Both the position numbers and the translations under genes were made by a program. Source: Frankiaceae bacterium (GTDB taxonomy: Bacteria > Actinomycetota > Actinomycetes > Mycobacteriales > SCTD01). From it: DNA of 64,000 nt. The first letter of the stretch is position 1, and each line of letters starts with the position of its first letter. The stretch spans positions 62,001 through 126,000 of the forward strand of contig JAENVS010000041.1 in the NCBI GenBank assembly GCA_016650445.1, read 5' to 3'. The notes beneath the pieces are model-generated. The model had not been told where the DNA came from. It saw only the letters and a program-made list of their open reading frames with translations, and ran no database searches. Of the stretch, positions 25,804 to 34,911 are shown piece after piece.

Positions 25804-26787
25804 ATGTACTTCGGCCTCTCCGACGACGCCCTCGCCCTGCGCGAGGGTCTGCGCGAGGTGCTGTCCTCGGCCTGTACGCCGGCCGTGGTCCGGTCGGCGT
25901 GGGACGGCGATCCGTGCGAGCCGCTCTGGAAGACGCTGGGGTCGTTCGGGCTGCCCGGGCTGCTGGTGCCCGAGGACCGCGGCGGCCTGGGGCTCGACGA
26001 GCTGTCCTTCGTCGCGGCGGTTGAGGAGGCCGGCTGGCACGGCGTACCCGGTCCGCTCGTCGAGACCATCGTCAGCGCGCCGTTGCTGGACCTGCCGCTG
26101 GACGGCAGCGTCCGCATTGCTGTCGCGCGGTCGTCAGGTCCGGTGCCGTGGGCGGCGGTCAGCACGCACGTGCTCGACTTGCGGGACGAGCCCGCGCTCG
26201 TCGACCTCAGCAGCGTCGAGGTGACCGCGGTCCCGACGGTGGACCGCTCGCGGGCACTCGGGTCGATCTCGGAGTCCCCGGTCGGACACGCCGGCGCGTC
26301 GGACCGGCAGCTCCGAGATGACCACACGACCGCGCTCGCGCTGCTCGAGCTGCGCGCGACGTTGGGGACGGCGGCATTCCTGCTCGGGTTGGCCCGGCGG
26401 CAGCTGGACCTCACCGTTGCGTACGTGAAGGACCGGCAGCAGTTCGGCGTACCGGTCGGCAGCTTCCAAGCGGTCAAGCACCCGATCGCCAACGCGGTCG
26501 TCGACACCGAGTTCGCCTGGCCCGCGGTGCTGCGGGCGGCGTACTCGCTGTCGACAAACGACCCAGCCGCAGCGATGCACGTCAGCATGGCGAAGGCACT
26601 GGCCTCCGATGCGGCGTACCGGATGTCACGGGTGTGCCTGCAAGCACACGGTGCGATCGGCTACACGGTGGAGTACGACCTGCACCTGTTCACGAAGCGC
26701 ACCTGGGCGCTGGCGAACGACTGGGACACGGCGGCCGAGCATCGCGCTGCTGTGGCACGAGCACTTCTCGAGAGGACCGCGTCATGA
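25804..26787 (+). CDS. acyl-CoA dehydrogenase small subunit, FadE32/FadE33-like
   Basis: Protein of 327 residues of the short acyl-CoA dehydrogenase class, with VPEDRGGLGLDELSFV near the start, RQQFGVPVGSFQAVKH in the helical domain and HGAIGYTVEYDLHLFTKR near the end. It follows fadE31 by 13 bases, as fadE32 does in mycobacteria, and is the likely beta subunit. The middle domain is reduced and no typical catalytic Glu block is seen. Confidence 0.87.
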   Translation: MYFGLSDDALALREGLREVLSSACTPAVVRSAWDGDPCEPLWKTLGSFGLPGLLVPEDRGGLGLDELSFVAAVEEAGWHGVPGPLVETIVSAPLLDLPLDGSVRIAVARSSGPVPWAAVSTHVLDLRDEPALVDLSSVEVTAVPTVDRSRALGSISESPVGHAGASDRQLRDDHTTALALLELRATLGTAAFLLGLARRQLDLTVAYVKDRQQFGVPVGSFQAVKHPIANAVVDTEFAWPAVLRAAYSLSTNDPAAAMHVSMAKALASDAAYRMSRVCLQAHGAIGYTVEYDLHLFTKRTWALANDWDTAAEHRAAVARALLERTAS

Positions 26788-27632
26788 GCGAGGAACAGCC
26801 CGTCCGGTACGAGCGGCGCGGGCCGATCGCGGTCGTGACGATGGACCGGCCCGACTACCGCAACGCGCAGAACAGCGCGATGACCTACGCGCTCGATGCG
26901 GCGTACTACCGCGCGGTCGACGACGACAAGGTCAAGGTCATCGTGCTCGCCGGCGAGGGCAAGCACTTCTCGGCCGGGCATGACATCGGTACGCCGGGGC
27001 GCGACATCGACCAGAGCTTCGAGCGCAAGGCGACGCTGTGGTGGGACCACGTTGGGAAGGAAGGCGGCGCCTCCCGCTATGCCCGTGAGTCAGAGGTGTA
27101 CGTCGGCATGTGCCGGCGGTGGCGGGAGATCCCCAAGCCGACAATCGCGATGGTGCAGGGCGCGTGCATCGCCGGTGGGCTGATGCTGGCGTGGTCGTGC
27201 GACCTGGTCGTGGCGTCGGACGACGCGTTCTTCGCCGACCCCGTCGTGCGGATGGGGATCCCGGGCGTCGAGTACTTCGCGCACCCGTGGCAGATGGGGC
27301 CGCGATTCGCGAAGGAGTTCCTGTTCCTCGGCGAGCGGGTCGATGCGGCACGGGCGCGTGAGCTCGGGATGGTCAACCGGGTCGTGCCGCGCGAGTCGCT
27401 CGAGGCCGAGGTGATGTCGCTCGCGGACAAGATTGCGGCGATGCCCGCGTTCGGGTTGGCACTGACGAAGAAGGCCGTCAACCAGTGCGAGGACCAGATG
27501 GGTCTGCGCGACGGGATGGACAGCGTGTTCGGCCTGCACCATCTCGCGCACGCGCACAACGCCGAGGTGGGCGCCGACTCCCTCGCCGGCCAGGACGCCC
27601 GGTCGATGCGGGACGCAGCGACCAAGACCTGA
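26784..27632 (+). CDS. enoyl-CoA hydratase/isomerase family protein
   Basis: Crotonase-fold protein of 282 residues. It has LAGEGKHFSAGHDIGTPGRD (first oxyanion loop), VQGACIAGGLMLAWSCDLV (second) and DPVVRMGIPGVEY in the substrate region. The ATG overlaps the FadE32-like stop in ATGA, so it belongs to the kstR2-fadE31 operon. It is distinct from echA20. It could hydrate the product of the FadE31 pair, a step I cannot match to a named mycobacterial gene. Confidence 0.9.
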   Translation: MSEEQPVRYERRGPIAVVTMDRPDYRNAQNSAMTYALDAAYYRAVDDDKVKVIVLAGEGKHFSAGHDIGTPGRDIDQSFERKATLWWDHVGKEGGASRYARESEVYVGMCRRWREIPKPTIAMVQGACIAGGLMLAWSCDLVVASDDAFFADPVVRMGIPGVEYFAHPWQMGPRFAKEFLFLGERVDAARARELGMVNRVVPRESLEAEVMSLADKIAAMPAFGLALTKKAVNQCEDQMGLRDGMDSVFGLHHLAHAHNAEVGADSLAGQDARSMRDAATKT

Positions 27633-27637
27633 ACCAC

Positions 27638-28225
27638 TTACGGACGGTCGTGCAGGAACCACGCGTCCGAGTCGGGGAGCGCGAGCGCCAGTGACCAGCG
27701 GGGCATCTGCAGGCTGCTCCCGACAGCAAGCAGCTGCCCGGCGAGCTCCCATGCCGCCTCGTCGTTCTCCGGCGGCCGGCTGACGACGAGCTGCAGCATG
27801 GTGTCCCAGTTGGCGCAGAGCTCAGCGCCGTACCGCGACTCCCACTGGCGCAGCGCGGCGCACAGGGCCTCCCGTCGATTCGGCTCCAAGGCGCCGTAGT
27901 AGGACGTGCAGAACGGCGCGAGCCAGGACTCCTGCACGGGCAGGAACGCCAGGCTGACGTTGTCGGGCTCGCACCAGCTGCGTGTCCCGATGAAGTAGCT
28001 GACGTCCGCGGCGGACCGCAGGCCGCCGTCGTGCAGCAGCCGCTCGAAGACCCACCGCTCCACGTCGTCGAGCGTCAGCGGGCCTTGCGTGGTGGCCAGG
28101 AGCTCCTCACCAAGGTGCTGGTCACCCACTCGTGCGTAGAGCGGAAGGTGCTCACGCTCCACCTCGTAGTCGCGGTTGCCGACGAAAACCGACCACGGGT
28201 CGAGCTCTGCGGCGGTCGACCTCAC
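27638..28225 (-). CDS. DUF4253-like protein, probably 5'-disrupted
   Basis: This frame gives 195 residues from a weak GTG. The C-terminal half contains LAFLPVQESWLAPFCTSYYG, ALRQWESRYGAELCANWDTM and LVVSRPPEN, a pattern I associate with DUF4253 proteins. There is no good ribosome-binding site, and a plausible N-terminus lies just upstream in another frame (28278-28418). Function unknown. It is convergent with the enoyl-CoA hydratase gene. Confidence 0.65.
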   Translation of the reverse strand: MRSTAAELDPWSVFVGNRDYEVEREHLPLYARVGDQHLGEELLATTQGPLTLDDVERWVFERLLHDGGLRSAADVSYFIGTRSWCEPDNVSLAFLPVQESWLAPFCTSYYGALEPNRREALCAALRQWESRYGAELCANWDTMLQLVVSRPPENDEAAWELAGQLLAVGSSLQMPRWSLALALPDSDAWFLHDRP

Positions 28226-28277
28226 CCGCTCCAGCTGGTCGGGGTCCGGGGCGCCGACGTTGTCAGTCGGGTCACTC

Positions 28278-28418
28278 CTAGTCGAGCCAGTCGCCGGGCG
28301 GCAGGTCGTCGACGATCAGCGTGTCGCCCGCGGCTCGTCGTACCGGCAGTCCTTCAAGTCGGGTGCCGGCCAAGTCCGCGACGAGCTCTTCCGGGTCCGT
28401 GAGCACGGGCGTCAGCAT
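28278..28418 (-). pseudogene. detached N-terminal segment of the DUF4253-like gene (apparent frameshift)
   Basis: This frame encodes 46 residues starting MLTPVLTDPEELVADLAGT and ending DDLPPGDWLD before TAG. One base further on, the frame of the downstream DUF4253-like protein continues as RSDPTDNVGAPDPDQLERV without a stop. A one-base indel near 28280 would join them into one protein of about 260 residues. A sequencing error or a true pseudogene are both possible. Confidence 0.5.
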
Positions 28419-28513
28419 GGCACCGCACAAGCCACGATCTCGCGGTTGTGGATGGCGGTTTGCCCTTGTGGACAAGGAGATTCTTGGTCTGGGCCGTCGC
28501 CTACCGTTCGACC

Positions 28514-29884
28514 ATGCGTTCGATCCTTGACCGGCTGGAAGCGGCGACCGATGCCCTCGCGTCGGTCTCCGCTGCCGGCCTGCCGGTCGACGGGTTGCAG
28601 GAGCTCGTCGCCCGGACGTCAGTGCTGGCATCGCGCTTGACCGGGATCGGGTCGCGGGCGGTCGGTGAGCTCCAGGTCCGCGGCGGGGGGCAGGTCCCCG
28701 ACCCGGCCGTCGCCGGTGCGGCCTGTCCGTTGCCGGCGTGGCTGCGGTCCGTGGCGAAGGTCAGCGGTACCGAGGCGGGTCGTCAGGTCCGCACCTCGGT
28801 GGCGCTGCGGGAGCTCCCGGCGGTCGCCCAGGCGGTCGTGGACGGGCAGATCAGCCCCGAGCACGGACGCGTGCTGACCCGGCTGGTCGGCAAGATCGAG
28901 CTTGGCGCGCTTCTCGAGAGTCAGCCGCAGCTCATCGAGGTCGCCCGGCGCACTGACCCCGACGAGCTCGCCCAGTACGTGCGGCATCTGCTCGCCACCT
29001 GGTGCGAACCCGATCTCGACGCCGAGGAGGCGAGCGCGGAGGACCGCCGGTTCCTGCAGCTGCGCAACACCCACAACGGCTCCTGGCGCGGGATCTTCGA
29101 GCTCCCCGACGCCGACATGGAGGTCCTGCGCACCGCCCTCGAACCGTTGGCCCGCCGCGACGGCGACAGCGACACCCGCCCGGCAGGGCAGCGCCGCGCC
29201 GACGCCCTGACCGACATCGCCGGCCTCGCGCTGCGCCACGCCGACCTCCCCGACGCCGGCGGCCACCGACCCGTCCTGACCTACCTCGTCCCGGCGACCT
29301 GGACCGACCTCGGCGCCGCGCTCCAGCGGCTCCACGCCGACGTCCTCGCCTCGATCGACCCACTCGCCTTGCCCGCTGGGCTTGCACGTGCCCTAGACGA
29401 CCCTGCCCTGCACGGAATCGTCGGCGCGGGCGGCGCGGGTGGCACGGGTGGCACGGGTGGCTTCATGGTCGACCTCGACGGACATCCCGGCCGCGACTGC
29501 GCTACCGGACCGTGGACCGGACCAGCCACCCGCGCCCGCATCGACACCTTGCTGTGCGACGCGCGGGTCCAGCGGGTCGTGCTCGGCGAGGACGGACAGG
29601 TCCTCAGCCTGTCGACGACCACCGACGTCATCACCGCCGCCCAACGCCGCGCCGTCGCCGCCCGCGACCGCTGCTGCACCGCCAAGGGCTGCACCCGACC
29701 CCCCGCGTTCTGCGACGTCCACCACCTCTGGGCACGCGAAGACGGCGGCCCCACCGACATCGACAACCTCGTGCTCCTATGCCGCAGACATCACGTCATG
29801 TGGCACCGCCAGCTCCTCACCCTCACCGACCTACGCGTCCCCTGGAAACGCCTCCCCCAGCCCCGAGCACCCGACCTGGCATGA
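28514..29884 (+). CDS. DUF222/13E12-type HNH endonuclease-domain protein
   Basis: Protein of 456 residues. An N-terminal helical DUF222 region is followed by a Gly-rich linker (residues about 304-316, encoded by a 9-bp tandem repeat) and a C-terminal HNH motif: CCTAKGCTRPP, CDVHHLWAREDGGPTDIDNL and LCRRHHVMWH. Such proteins are multi-copy in many actinobacteria and may be nuclease remnants of mobile elements; their role is not established. The ATG at 28514 is used. A 14-bp palindrome CCTTGTGGACAAGG lies upstream at 28464-28477. Confidence 0.9.
   Translation: MRSILDRLEAATDALASVSAAGLPVDGLQELVARTSVLASRLTGIGSRAVGELQVRGGGQVPDPAVAGAACPLPAWLRSVAKVSGTEAGRQVRTSVALRELPAVAQAVVDGQISPEHGRVLTRLVGKIELGALLESQPQLIEVARRTDPDELAQYVRHLLATWCEPDLDAEEASAEDRRFLQLRNTHNGSWRGIFELPDADMEVLRTALEPLARRDGDSDTRPAGQRRADALTDIAGLALRHADLPDAGGHRPVLTYLVPATWTDLGAALQRLHADVLASIDPLALPAGLARALDDPALHGIVGAGGAGGTGGTGGFMVDLDGHPGRDCATGPWTGPATRARIDTLLCDARVQRVVLGEDGQVLSLSTTTDVITAAQRRAVAARDRCCTAKGCTRPPAFCDVHHLWAREDGGPTDIDNLVLLCRRHHVMWHRQLLTLTDLRVPWKRLPQPRAPDLA
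29423..29458 (+). repeat. four 9-bp tandem repeats within the HNH gene
   Basis: Four units of GGC(A/G)CGGG(T/C) in a row encode the linker GAGGAGGTGGTG. The last two units are identical. Copy number could vary by slippage without changing the frame. Confidence 0.85.
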
Positions 29885-29932
29885 CCCCGGGTTCCCGGGC
29901 ATCGCTGAGAGGCCGTCGCTAGGTTGATCCGC

Positions 29933-30259
29933 ATGATCGAGCGGATCACGCCGGAGCAGTTCCACGCTGCCGACGGCGTCGGGGACTGGCGGGTGGTGGG
30001 CGGTGTCGCACGCGCGAGCTTTCGCACTGGCTCCTTCGCCGCCGGAGTCGCGCTGGTCAACCGCATCGCCGAGCTGAGCGAAGCGGCGGACCACCACCCC
30101 GACATCGACCTGCGCTACAGCTCCGTGTCGGTGCACCTGATCACCCACCACGTCCAGGGCCTGAGCATGCGCGACGTCGAGCTCGCCCGGGCGATCTCCA
30201 TCGCGGCTCGCGAGATGGGTGTGCCGGCAGACAACACTGCCGTCGCCGTCGACGAGTGA
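29933..30259 (+). CDS. 4a-hydroxytetrahydrobiopterin dehydratase
   Basis: Protein of 108 residues with the pterin-4a-carbinolamine dehydratase signature DHHPDIDLRYSSVSVHLITH and the first block GDWRVVGGVARASFRT. It recycles pterin cofactor or acts in molybdopterin-related chemistry in bacteria. The ATG at 29933 is preferred over an in-frame TTG three codons earlier. It overlaps the VanZ gene. Confidence 0.88.
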   Translation: MIERITPEQFHAADGVGDWRVVGGVARASFRTGSFAAGVALVNRIAELSEAADHHPDIDLRYSSVSVHLITHHVQGLSMRDVELARAISIAAREMGVPADNTAVAVDE

Positions 30260-30681
30260 GCCGGGGGTACCGCACCTGGCGATGGGCGGCGGTCTGCGTC
30301 TACCTCGTGGTGATCGCGCTGTTCACGCTGACGCCGCGTCGTGGCACGTCCGGTGCCGTGACGCCCAACTTCGCGCCGTTGGACAGCCTCATCGCGCTCT
30401 TCAGGTGGCAGACGCGGCGGGGGGTCGTCACGAACATCACCGGCAACCTCCTGCTGTTCGCGCCGCTGGCCGTCCTGCTGCGCGTGCTCATCACCCGATC
30501 CGCTACCCGGGTGCTCATCGTGGTCATGGCCGCGAGCGTTGCCGTGGAAGCAGTGCAGGGACTCGGCTGGACCGACGGCAGGCATGCGAACGTCGACGAC
30601 GTCCTGCTCAACGTCGCCGGAGCGGCCATCGCCCTCGGCATCCGCCGACTGTTGCGCGACCCCCCGTTCGGCTCGAACTGA
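30256..30681 (+). CDS. VanZ family membrane protein
   Basis: Protein of 141 residues with about four hydrophobic segments. It has the VanZ-like features NFAPLDSLIALF, TNITGNLLLFAPLAVLL and the acidic NVDDVLLNVAGAAIA near the end. VanZ-like proteins are widespread and usually not related to glycopeptide resistance by themselves. The GTG at 30256 overlaps the dehydratase stop in GTGA. Confidence 0.82.
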   Translation: MSRGYRTWRWAAVCVYLVVIALFTLTPRRGTSGAVTPNFAPLDSLIALFRWQTRRGVVTNITGNLLLFAPLAVLLRVLITRSATRVLIVVMAASVAVEAVQGLGWTDGRHANVDDVLLNVAGAAIALGIRRLLRDPPFGSN

Positions 30682-30691
30682 CGATAGGAGT

Positions 30692-30712
30692 TGACGCCCA
30701 GCGCGGGCGTCA
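30692..30712. terminator. stem-loop after vanZ-like gene
   Basis: TGACGCCC and GGGCGTCA form a perfect 8-bp GC-rich stem with a 5-base loop, 11 bases after the VanZ stop. The U tract is missing, as is common in actinobacteria. The rest of the gap to 30876 shows no gene that I can support. Confidence 0.55.
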
Positions 30713-30876
30713 GGCCAGCGAAGCAGACCGCTCCCAGTTTCGAGAGCGTGTGCAGTAGGCGGCGTGAATCGCCAAGGCCCGCGACGACTACCCGTTCCTT
30801 CTCGACGCGGCGTCATCGCCGGAGGGCTCCCCAAGCCGAAGCCGAAGTTCGCCGCCCGCGTTCGCTCCGTCCGGGT

Positions 30877-31353
30877 TCACAGGGCCTTACGAAGTAGGGC
30901 GCCTGGCGAAGCGACGCGAACGGTCGCTCCACTCGTCTCCGTGTACTCGTACTCGTCCATGTGCGTTCCGGCGACGGTGTACCCCTCACGAACGTAGAGG
31001 TCACGGGCGCGAGGGTTGTCGTCGTCAACTGCCATCTCGATAGCAGGACAGCCGTGCAGCCTGGCCCGATCCTCCGCCTCCGCCAGGACATGTCGTCCGA
31101 TGCCGCGGCGACGGAAGTCAGGGTGGACCGAGAACATCCACAGCCAGGCTGACCCATCCGCGTTGTGCGTCCAGTCCACGACTGCCTTGCCCACGACATG
31201 CCCGTCAACGACGGCGACGAGGAAGCAGACCTCACCCGCGCCCGCTCGGACCGCCTGCTCCCGCCAGGCAGCCCGGAGGTGCTCGGTGGCGGCCCAGGTC
31301 ATTCGGCCGACGTCGGACGCGTCCCCGTCACGCACGACAACTGGGTCAGCCAC
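30877..31353 (-). CDS. GNAT-family N-acetyltransferase
   Basis: Protein of 158 residues from the GTG at 31351-31353; other in-frame starts upstream would extend it by up to 31 residues. The acetyl-CoA site is seen in WMFSVHPDFRRRGIGRHVLA, followed by the NPRARDLYVREGYTVAG substrate-side motif. The substrate is unknown. It is divergent from the cyclase/ATPase gene. Confidence 0.85.
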   Translation of the reverse strand: MADPVVVRDGDASDVGRMTWAATEHLRAAWREQAVRAGAGEVCFLVAVVDGHVVGKAVVDWTHNADGSAWLWMFSVHPDFRRRGIGRHVLAEAEDRARLHGCPAIEMAVDDDNPRARDLYVREGYTVAGTHMDEYEYTETSGATVRVASPGALLRKAL

Positions 31354-31556
31354 GGTCGCAACCGTGCCGGAGCCGGGTCGGTCTGGCAACCAGCGCACGC
31401 GCTGCGTGCCAGGTCTCACTGGGAAGCTCACGCCCGCGCACCTCAACGAACGCCTATCAACCGTGCATCTCCAGTTCGAGCCGAAATGCTCGCGACCCAG
31501 AGGAAGGTGACGCGGAGCCGGGGATACGCGACCATTGTCCCGACTTGGGGGGTCGC

Positions 31557-34500
31557 ATGGGGAGCACAGGGACGGCGACAGTGATGTTCACCGACCTCGT
31601 CGACTCGACTGGCGTCCGGTCCCGACTGGGCGACGACGCCGCCGACAGCCTTCGGCGTACGCACGACTCGCTCCTGCGCGGCAGGGTCGCCGCCCACGGC
31701 GGCACGCTCGTGAAGTGGCTCGGTGACGGTGGCATGGCCACCTTCGCCTCGGCATCCGAGGCGGTGGCGGCCGCAGTCGCAACCCAGCAGGAGGTCGACC
31801 TCCACAACCGCCGATCGCCGGGGCAGCGACTCGAGGTCCGCATCGGGCTGAGCGCCGGCGACGTGCTGTGGGAAGCCGACGACTGCTTCGGCCGGCCGGT
31901 CATCGAGGCATCCCGGCTGTGTGCCGAGGCCGCCCCCGCCCAGGTGCTCGCCTCCGACGTCGTGCGGCTACTCGCCCGGTCGGACGACGGTGCCGGGTTC
32001 CGCAGCTGTGGCCCGAAGGAGCTCAAGGGGCTGGACCGCCCGGTGGAGACCCATGAGGTGACCTGGGAACCGCTGGCGGTGATCCCGGTCGTGTCAGGAC
32101 AGCCCGAGCTCCCCCAGCTCCTCGGCGGTCGCGGGCTGCTGCGGTTCACCGGCCGCGACGGCCAGATGACCGACGCGCAGCAGGTCTGGAAGCAGGCCGT
32201 CACGGGCGATCGGCAGGCACTACTGCTCTCGGGTGAGCCGGGGATCGGCAAGACCCGGCTGGCCGGTGAGATCGCGCTCGAGGCGCACCGGCAGGGCGCA
32301 ACGGTGCTCTACGGCCGCTGCGAGGAGAACCTCGGCGCGCCGTACCAGCCCTTCGCCGAGTCCCTGGACCACCTGCTGCAGTCGCTGCCCCGCGATCTCC
32401 TGCCCGATCAGCTCGGTCGCTACCCGGAGGAGCTCGCGCGCCTGACCCCCCTCGTGGCGGAACGCGTCCAGGGACTGGCGCCGCCGCTGAGCTCCGACGC
32501 CGAGACCGAGCGGTATCGGTTGTTCGAGGCGATCGCGTCATGCCTGTCCGCGGCGTCGACCGCGCGCGGCCTGGTGCTCGTGCTCGACGACCTGCACTGG
32601 GCGGCCCGCCCCACCCTCACGCTCTTGCAGCACGTGCTGCACGCGACCGCCGGTGCGCGGCTCCTGCTGATCTGCACCTACCGCGACACCGACCTCAGCC
32701 GCACCCACCCGCTGAGCGCTCTGCTTGCCGACCTCCGTCGCTCTCCCGGAGTCACCCGCGTCGCACTAGGCGGGCTCGATCGCGACGGCGTCGCCCAGCT
32801 GGTCGCCCAGGCGGCCGGGCACGACCTCGACCCGGACGGCGAGTCACTGGCCACCGCCGTCCACGCCGAGACCGAGGGCAACCCGTTCTTCGTCGGCGAG
32901 GTGCTACGCCACCTGCGGGAGACGCGGGCCATCTACGTGCAGGACGGCCGTTGGGTCTCGGACCTGACCGTCGCGCAGATCGGCATCCCGGAAGGGATCC
33001 GCGAGGTCGTGGGTCGCCGCCTCGACCACCTCTCTGCCGACGCCAACACCGTGCTCCCGGTCGCAGCGGTGATCGGTCGCGACTTCCACCTCGAGCTCCT
33101 CGCGCGGGTCTGCGACCTGCCCGAGGACGTGGTCGTGACCGGGCTCGACGAGGCGTCGCGATCGCGGCTGCTGGAGGAGACCGGCGTCGGCTGCTACCGG
33201 TTCTCGCACGCGCTGGTGCGGTCGACGCTCTACGAGGAGCTCAGCGCCACCCGACGGGCTCGTGTGCACGCCAGGGTCGCCAGCGAGCTCGAGCGGAGCG
33301 CGCCGGACGACGCGATCGCCTTGTCCCACCACTACGCCGAGGCAAGTGTCGCCGGCGACCTGCGCAAGGCGGCGGCGTACAGCCACCTGGCCGGCGACCA
33401 GGCCATGGAGCAGCTCGCGCACGACCAGGCCGTCGGCTACTACGCGCAGGCGCTGGAGCTCGTCGCCGACGCCGCGGATGTCCCACCGGGGACGCGCGCC
33501 GAGACGCTGCTGGCACTCGGCGAGGCACAGCGGCGCAACGGTGATCCGGCCTTCCGCGAGACGCTGCTGAGGGCTGCCCGGCTGGCCTCCGAGACCGACG
33601 ACACCGAGCGGGTCGTGCGCGCGGCACTCGCGAACAGCCGCGGCTTCTGGAGCATGGCGGGTCAGGTCGACCGCGAGCGGATGGCCGTCCTGGAGGAGGC
33701 GCTCGCCCGCATCGGGCCCGCCGACACCGCGGACCGCGCGCGCCTGCTGGGCCGGCTCGCCAGCGAGCTGATGTTCACCGACGACCGGCCGTTGCGGGAG
33801 CGGCTCAGCGACGAGGCCATGACCGTGGCCCGGAACTCAGGCGACCTGACGGCCCTCGCCGACGTGCTCGCCGAAGGCGGTCCCGCCAACTACACGCCCT
33901 GGTCGGTCCACCGGGCCGACGCCGCCATGCGCGAGCTGCTCGAGCTGGTGCCGTCGCTGGGCGATCCGTACCGCGAGGCCATCGCCCACCTGTGGTCCTA
34001 CATCGTCGCGGTGTTCGTCGGCGACGACCGGGCCGCAAGCGATGCCCAGCTGGAGGCCGCGGTCCGGATCGGGAAGGACCTCGGGCAGCCGACCGTGCAG
34101 TGGCTGACGACGTTCTGGCGCGCGACTCAGGCGCAGACCGAGGGCCGCAGCACCGACGCGCTCGCCCTCGCGGAGCAGGCGCTGGCCATGGGGCAGGCGA
34201 GCGGTCAGCCGGACGCCTGGACCTGGTACGCCGGTCAGCTGACCACGGTCTACCGGGAGCAGGGCCGACTCGGCGACCTCGTCGACGCCATCGAGCAGGA
34301 GGTCACGACGCATCCCGGCCTGCCGGCCTGGCAGATCGTGTTCGCCCAGGCCCTGTGCGAGGTCGGTCGGACCGACGAGGCCCGGGTCATCGTGCACCGG
34401 TTCGTCGACGTCCCGACGCGCGAGCTGCACCTGCCGGAGGACGTCCTCTGGATCTTCAGCGTGGCAGCGCTCGCAGACCTCTGCGCGCGGCTCGACGAGA

Positions 34501-34841
34501 CGGACGCACTCGCGCTGCTGTACGACGAGCTGCTGCCCTTCCGGCACCTGACCGTGCATGGCGGCGTCGCGTTCTACGGCAGCGCGGAGCACCACCTGGG
34601 GGCCGCCGCCGCCGCCCTCCACCGCGAGAACGACGCGATCGAGCACCTGGAGCGGGCGGTCGGCGCGCATGAGCGCCTGGGGGCGCGCTTCTTCCTGGGG
34701 CTCTCGCACGCCGAGCTCGCTGGGTTGCTGTCGCGGCGCGGCGCGCCCGGCGACGCGGAACGTGCCTCGACATCGGCGCAGACCGCCCGCGCGCTCGCGG
34801 AGGAGACCGGCGGGGCGACGATTCTGCGCGCACTGCCCTGA
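31557..34841 (+). CDS. large regulator: class III cyclase-like domain, AAA/NB-ARC-type ATPase, TPR region
   Basis: Protein of 1094 residues. Residues about 8-175 form a nucleotide-cyclase homology domain: MFTDLVDST and VKWLGDGGMA supply both metal-binding Asp residues. The region where active enzymes carry an Asn reads GRPVIEASRL, so activity is doubtful. Residues about 226-233 are a Walker A (GEPGIGKT) and about 343-348 a Walker B (DDLHWA) of a STAND/LuxR-type ATPase. The C-terminal 500 residues are TPR-like helical repeats. No C-terminal HTH is visible. It probably senses a signal and works by ATP-dependent assembly; its target is unknown. Confidence 0.9.
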   Translation: MGSTGTATVMFTDLVDSTGVRSRLGDDAADSLRRTHDSLLRGRVAAHGGTLVKWLGDGGMATFASASEAVAAAVATQQEVDLHNRRSPGQRLEVRIGLSAGDVLWEADDCFGRPVIEASRLCAEAAPAQVLASDVVRLLARSDDGAGFRSCGPKELKGLDRPVETHEVTWEPLAVIPVVSGQPELPQLLGGRGLLRFTGRDGQMTDAQQVWKQAVTGDRQALLLSGEPGIGKTRLAGEIALEAHRQGATVLYGRCEENLGAPYQPFAESLDHLLQSLPRDLLPDQLGRYPEELARLTPLVAERVQGLAPPLSSDAETERYRLFEAIASCLSAASTARGLVLVLDDLHWAARPTLTLLQHVLHATAGARLLLICTYRDTDLSRTHPLSALLADLRRSPGVTRVALGGLDRDGVAQLVAQAAGHDLDPDGESLATAVHAETEGNPFFVGEVLRHLRETRAIYVQDGRWVSDLTVAQIGIPEGIREVVGRRLDHLSADANTVLPVAAVIGRDFHLELLARVCDLPEDVVVTGLDEASRSRLLEETGVGCYRFSHALVRSTLYEELSATRRARVHARVASELERSAPDDAIALSHHYAEASVAGDLRKAAAYSHLAGDQAMEQLAHDQAVGYYAQALELVADAADVPPGTRAETLLALGEAQRRNGDPAFRETLLRAARLASETDDTERVVRAALANSRGFWSMAGQVDRERMAVLEEALARIGPADTADRARLLGRLASELMFTDDRPLRERLSDEAMTVARNSGDLTALADVLAEGGPANYTPWSVHRADAAMRELLELVPSLGDPYREAIAHLWSYIVAVFVGDDRAASDAQLEAAVRIGKDLGQPTVQWLTTFWRATQAQTEGRSTDALALAEQALAMGQASGQPDAWTWYAGQLTTVYREQGRLGDLVDAIEQEVTTHPGLPAWQIVFAQALCEVGRTDEARVIVHRFVDVPTRELHLPEDVLWIFSVAALADLCARLDETDALALLYDELLPFRHLTVHGGVAFYGSAEHHLGAAAAALHRENDAIEHLERAVGAHERLGARFFLGLSHAELAGLLSRRGAPGDAERASTSAQTARALAEETGGATILRALP

Positions 34842-34911
34842 CCGACAGCCGCTCGAGGCTCGCGATGTTCGCTGGTAGCGGCGGAGCCCGAGGCGCGGGA
34901 GGCTCTCGCTC

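Noticed and set aside
24021-26588. Minus-strand open frame of 855 codons across kstR2, fadE31 and the FadE32/33-like gene
   Set aside because: It is antisense to three well supported genes, rich in Arg/Ser/Pro, has no recognisable domain, and arises from the high GC of third codon positions.
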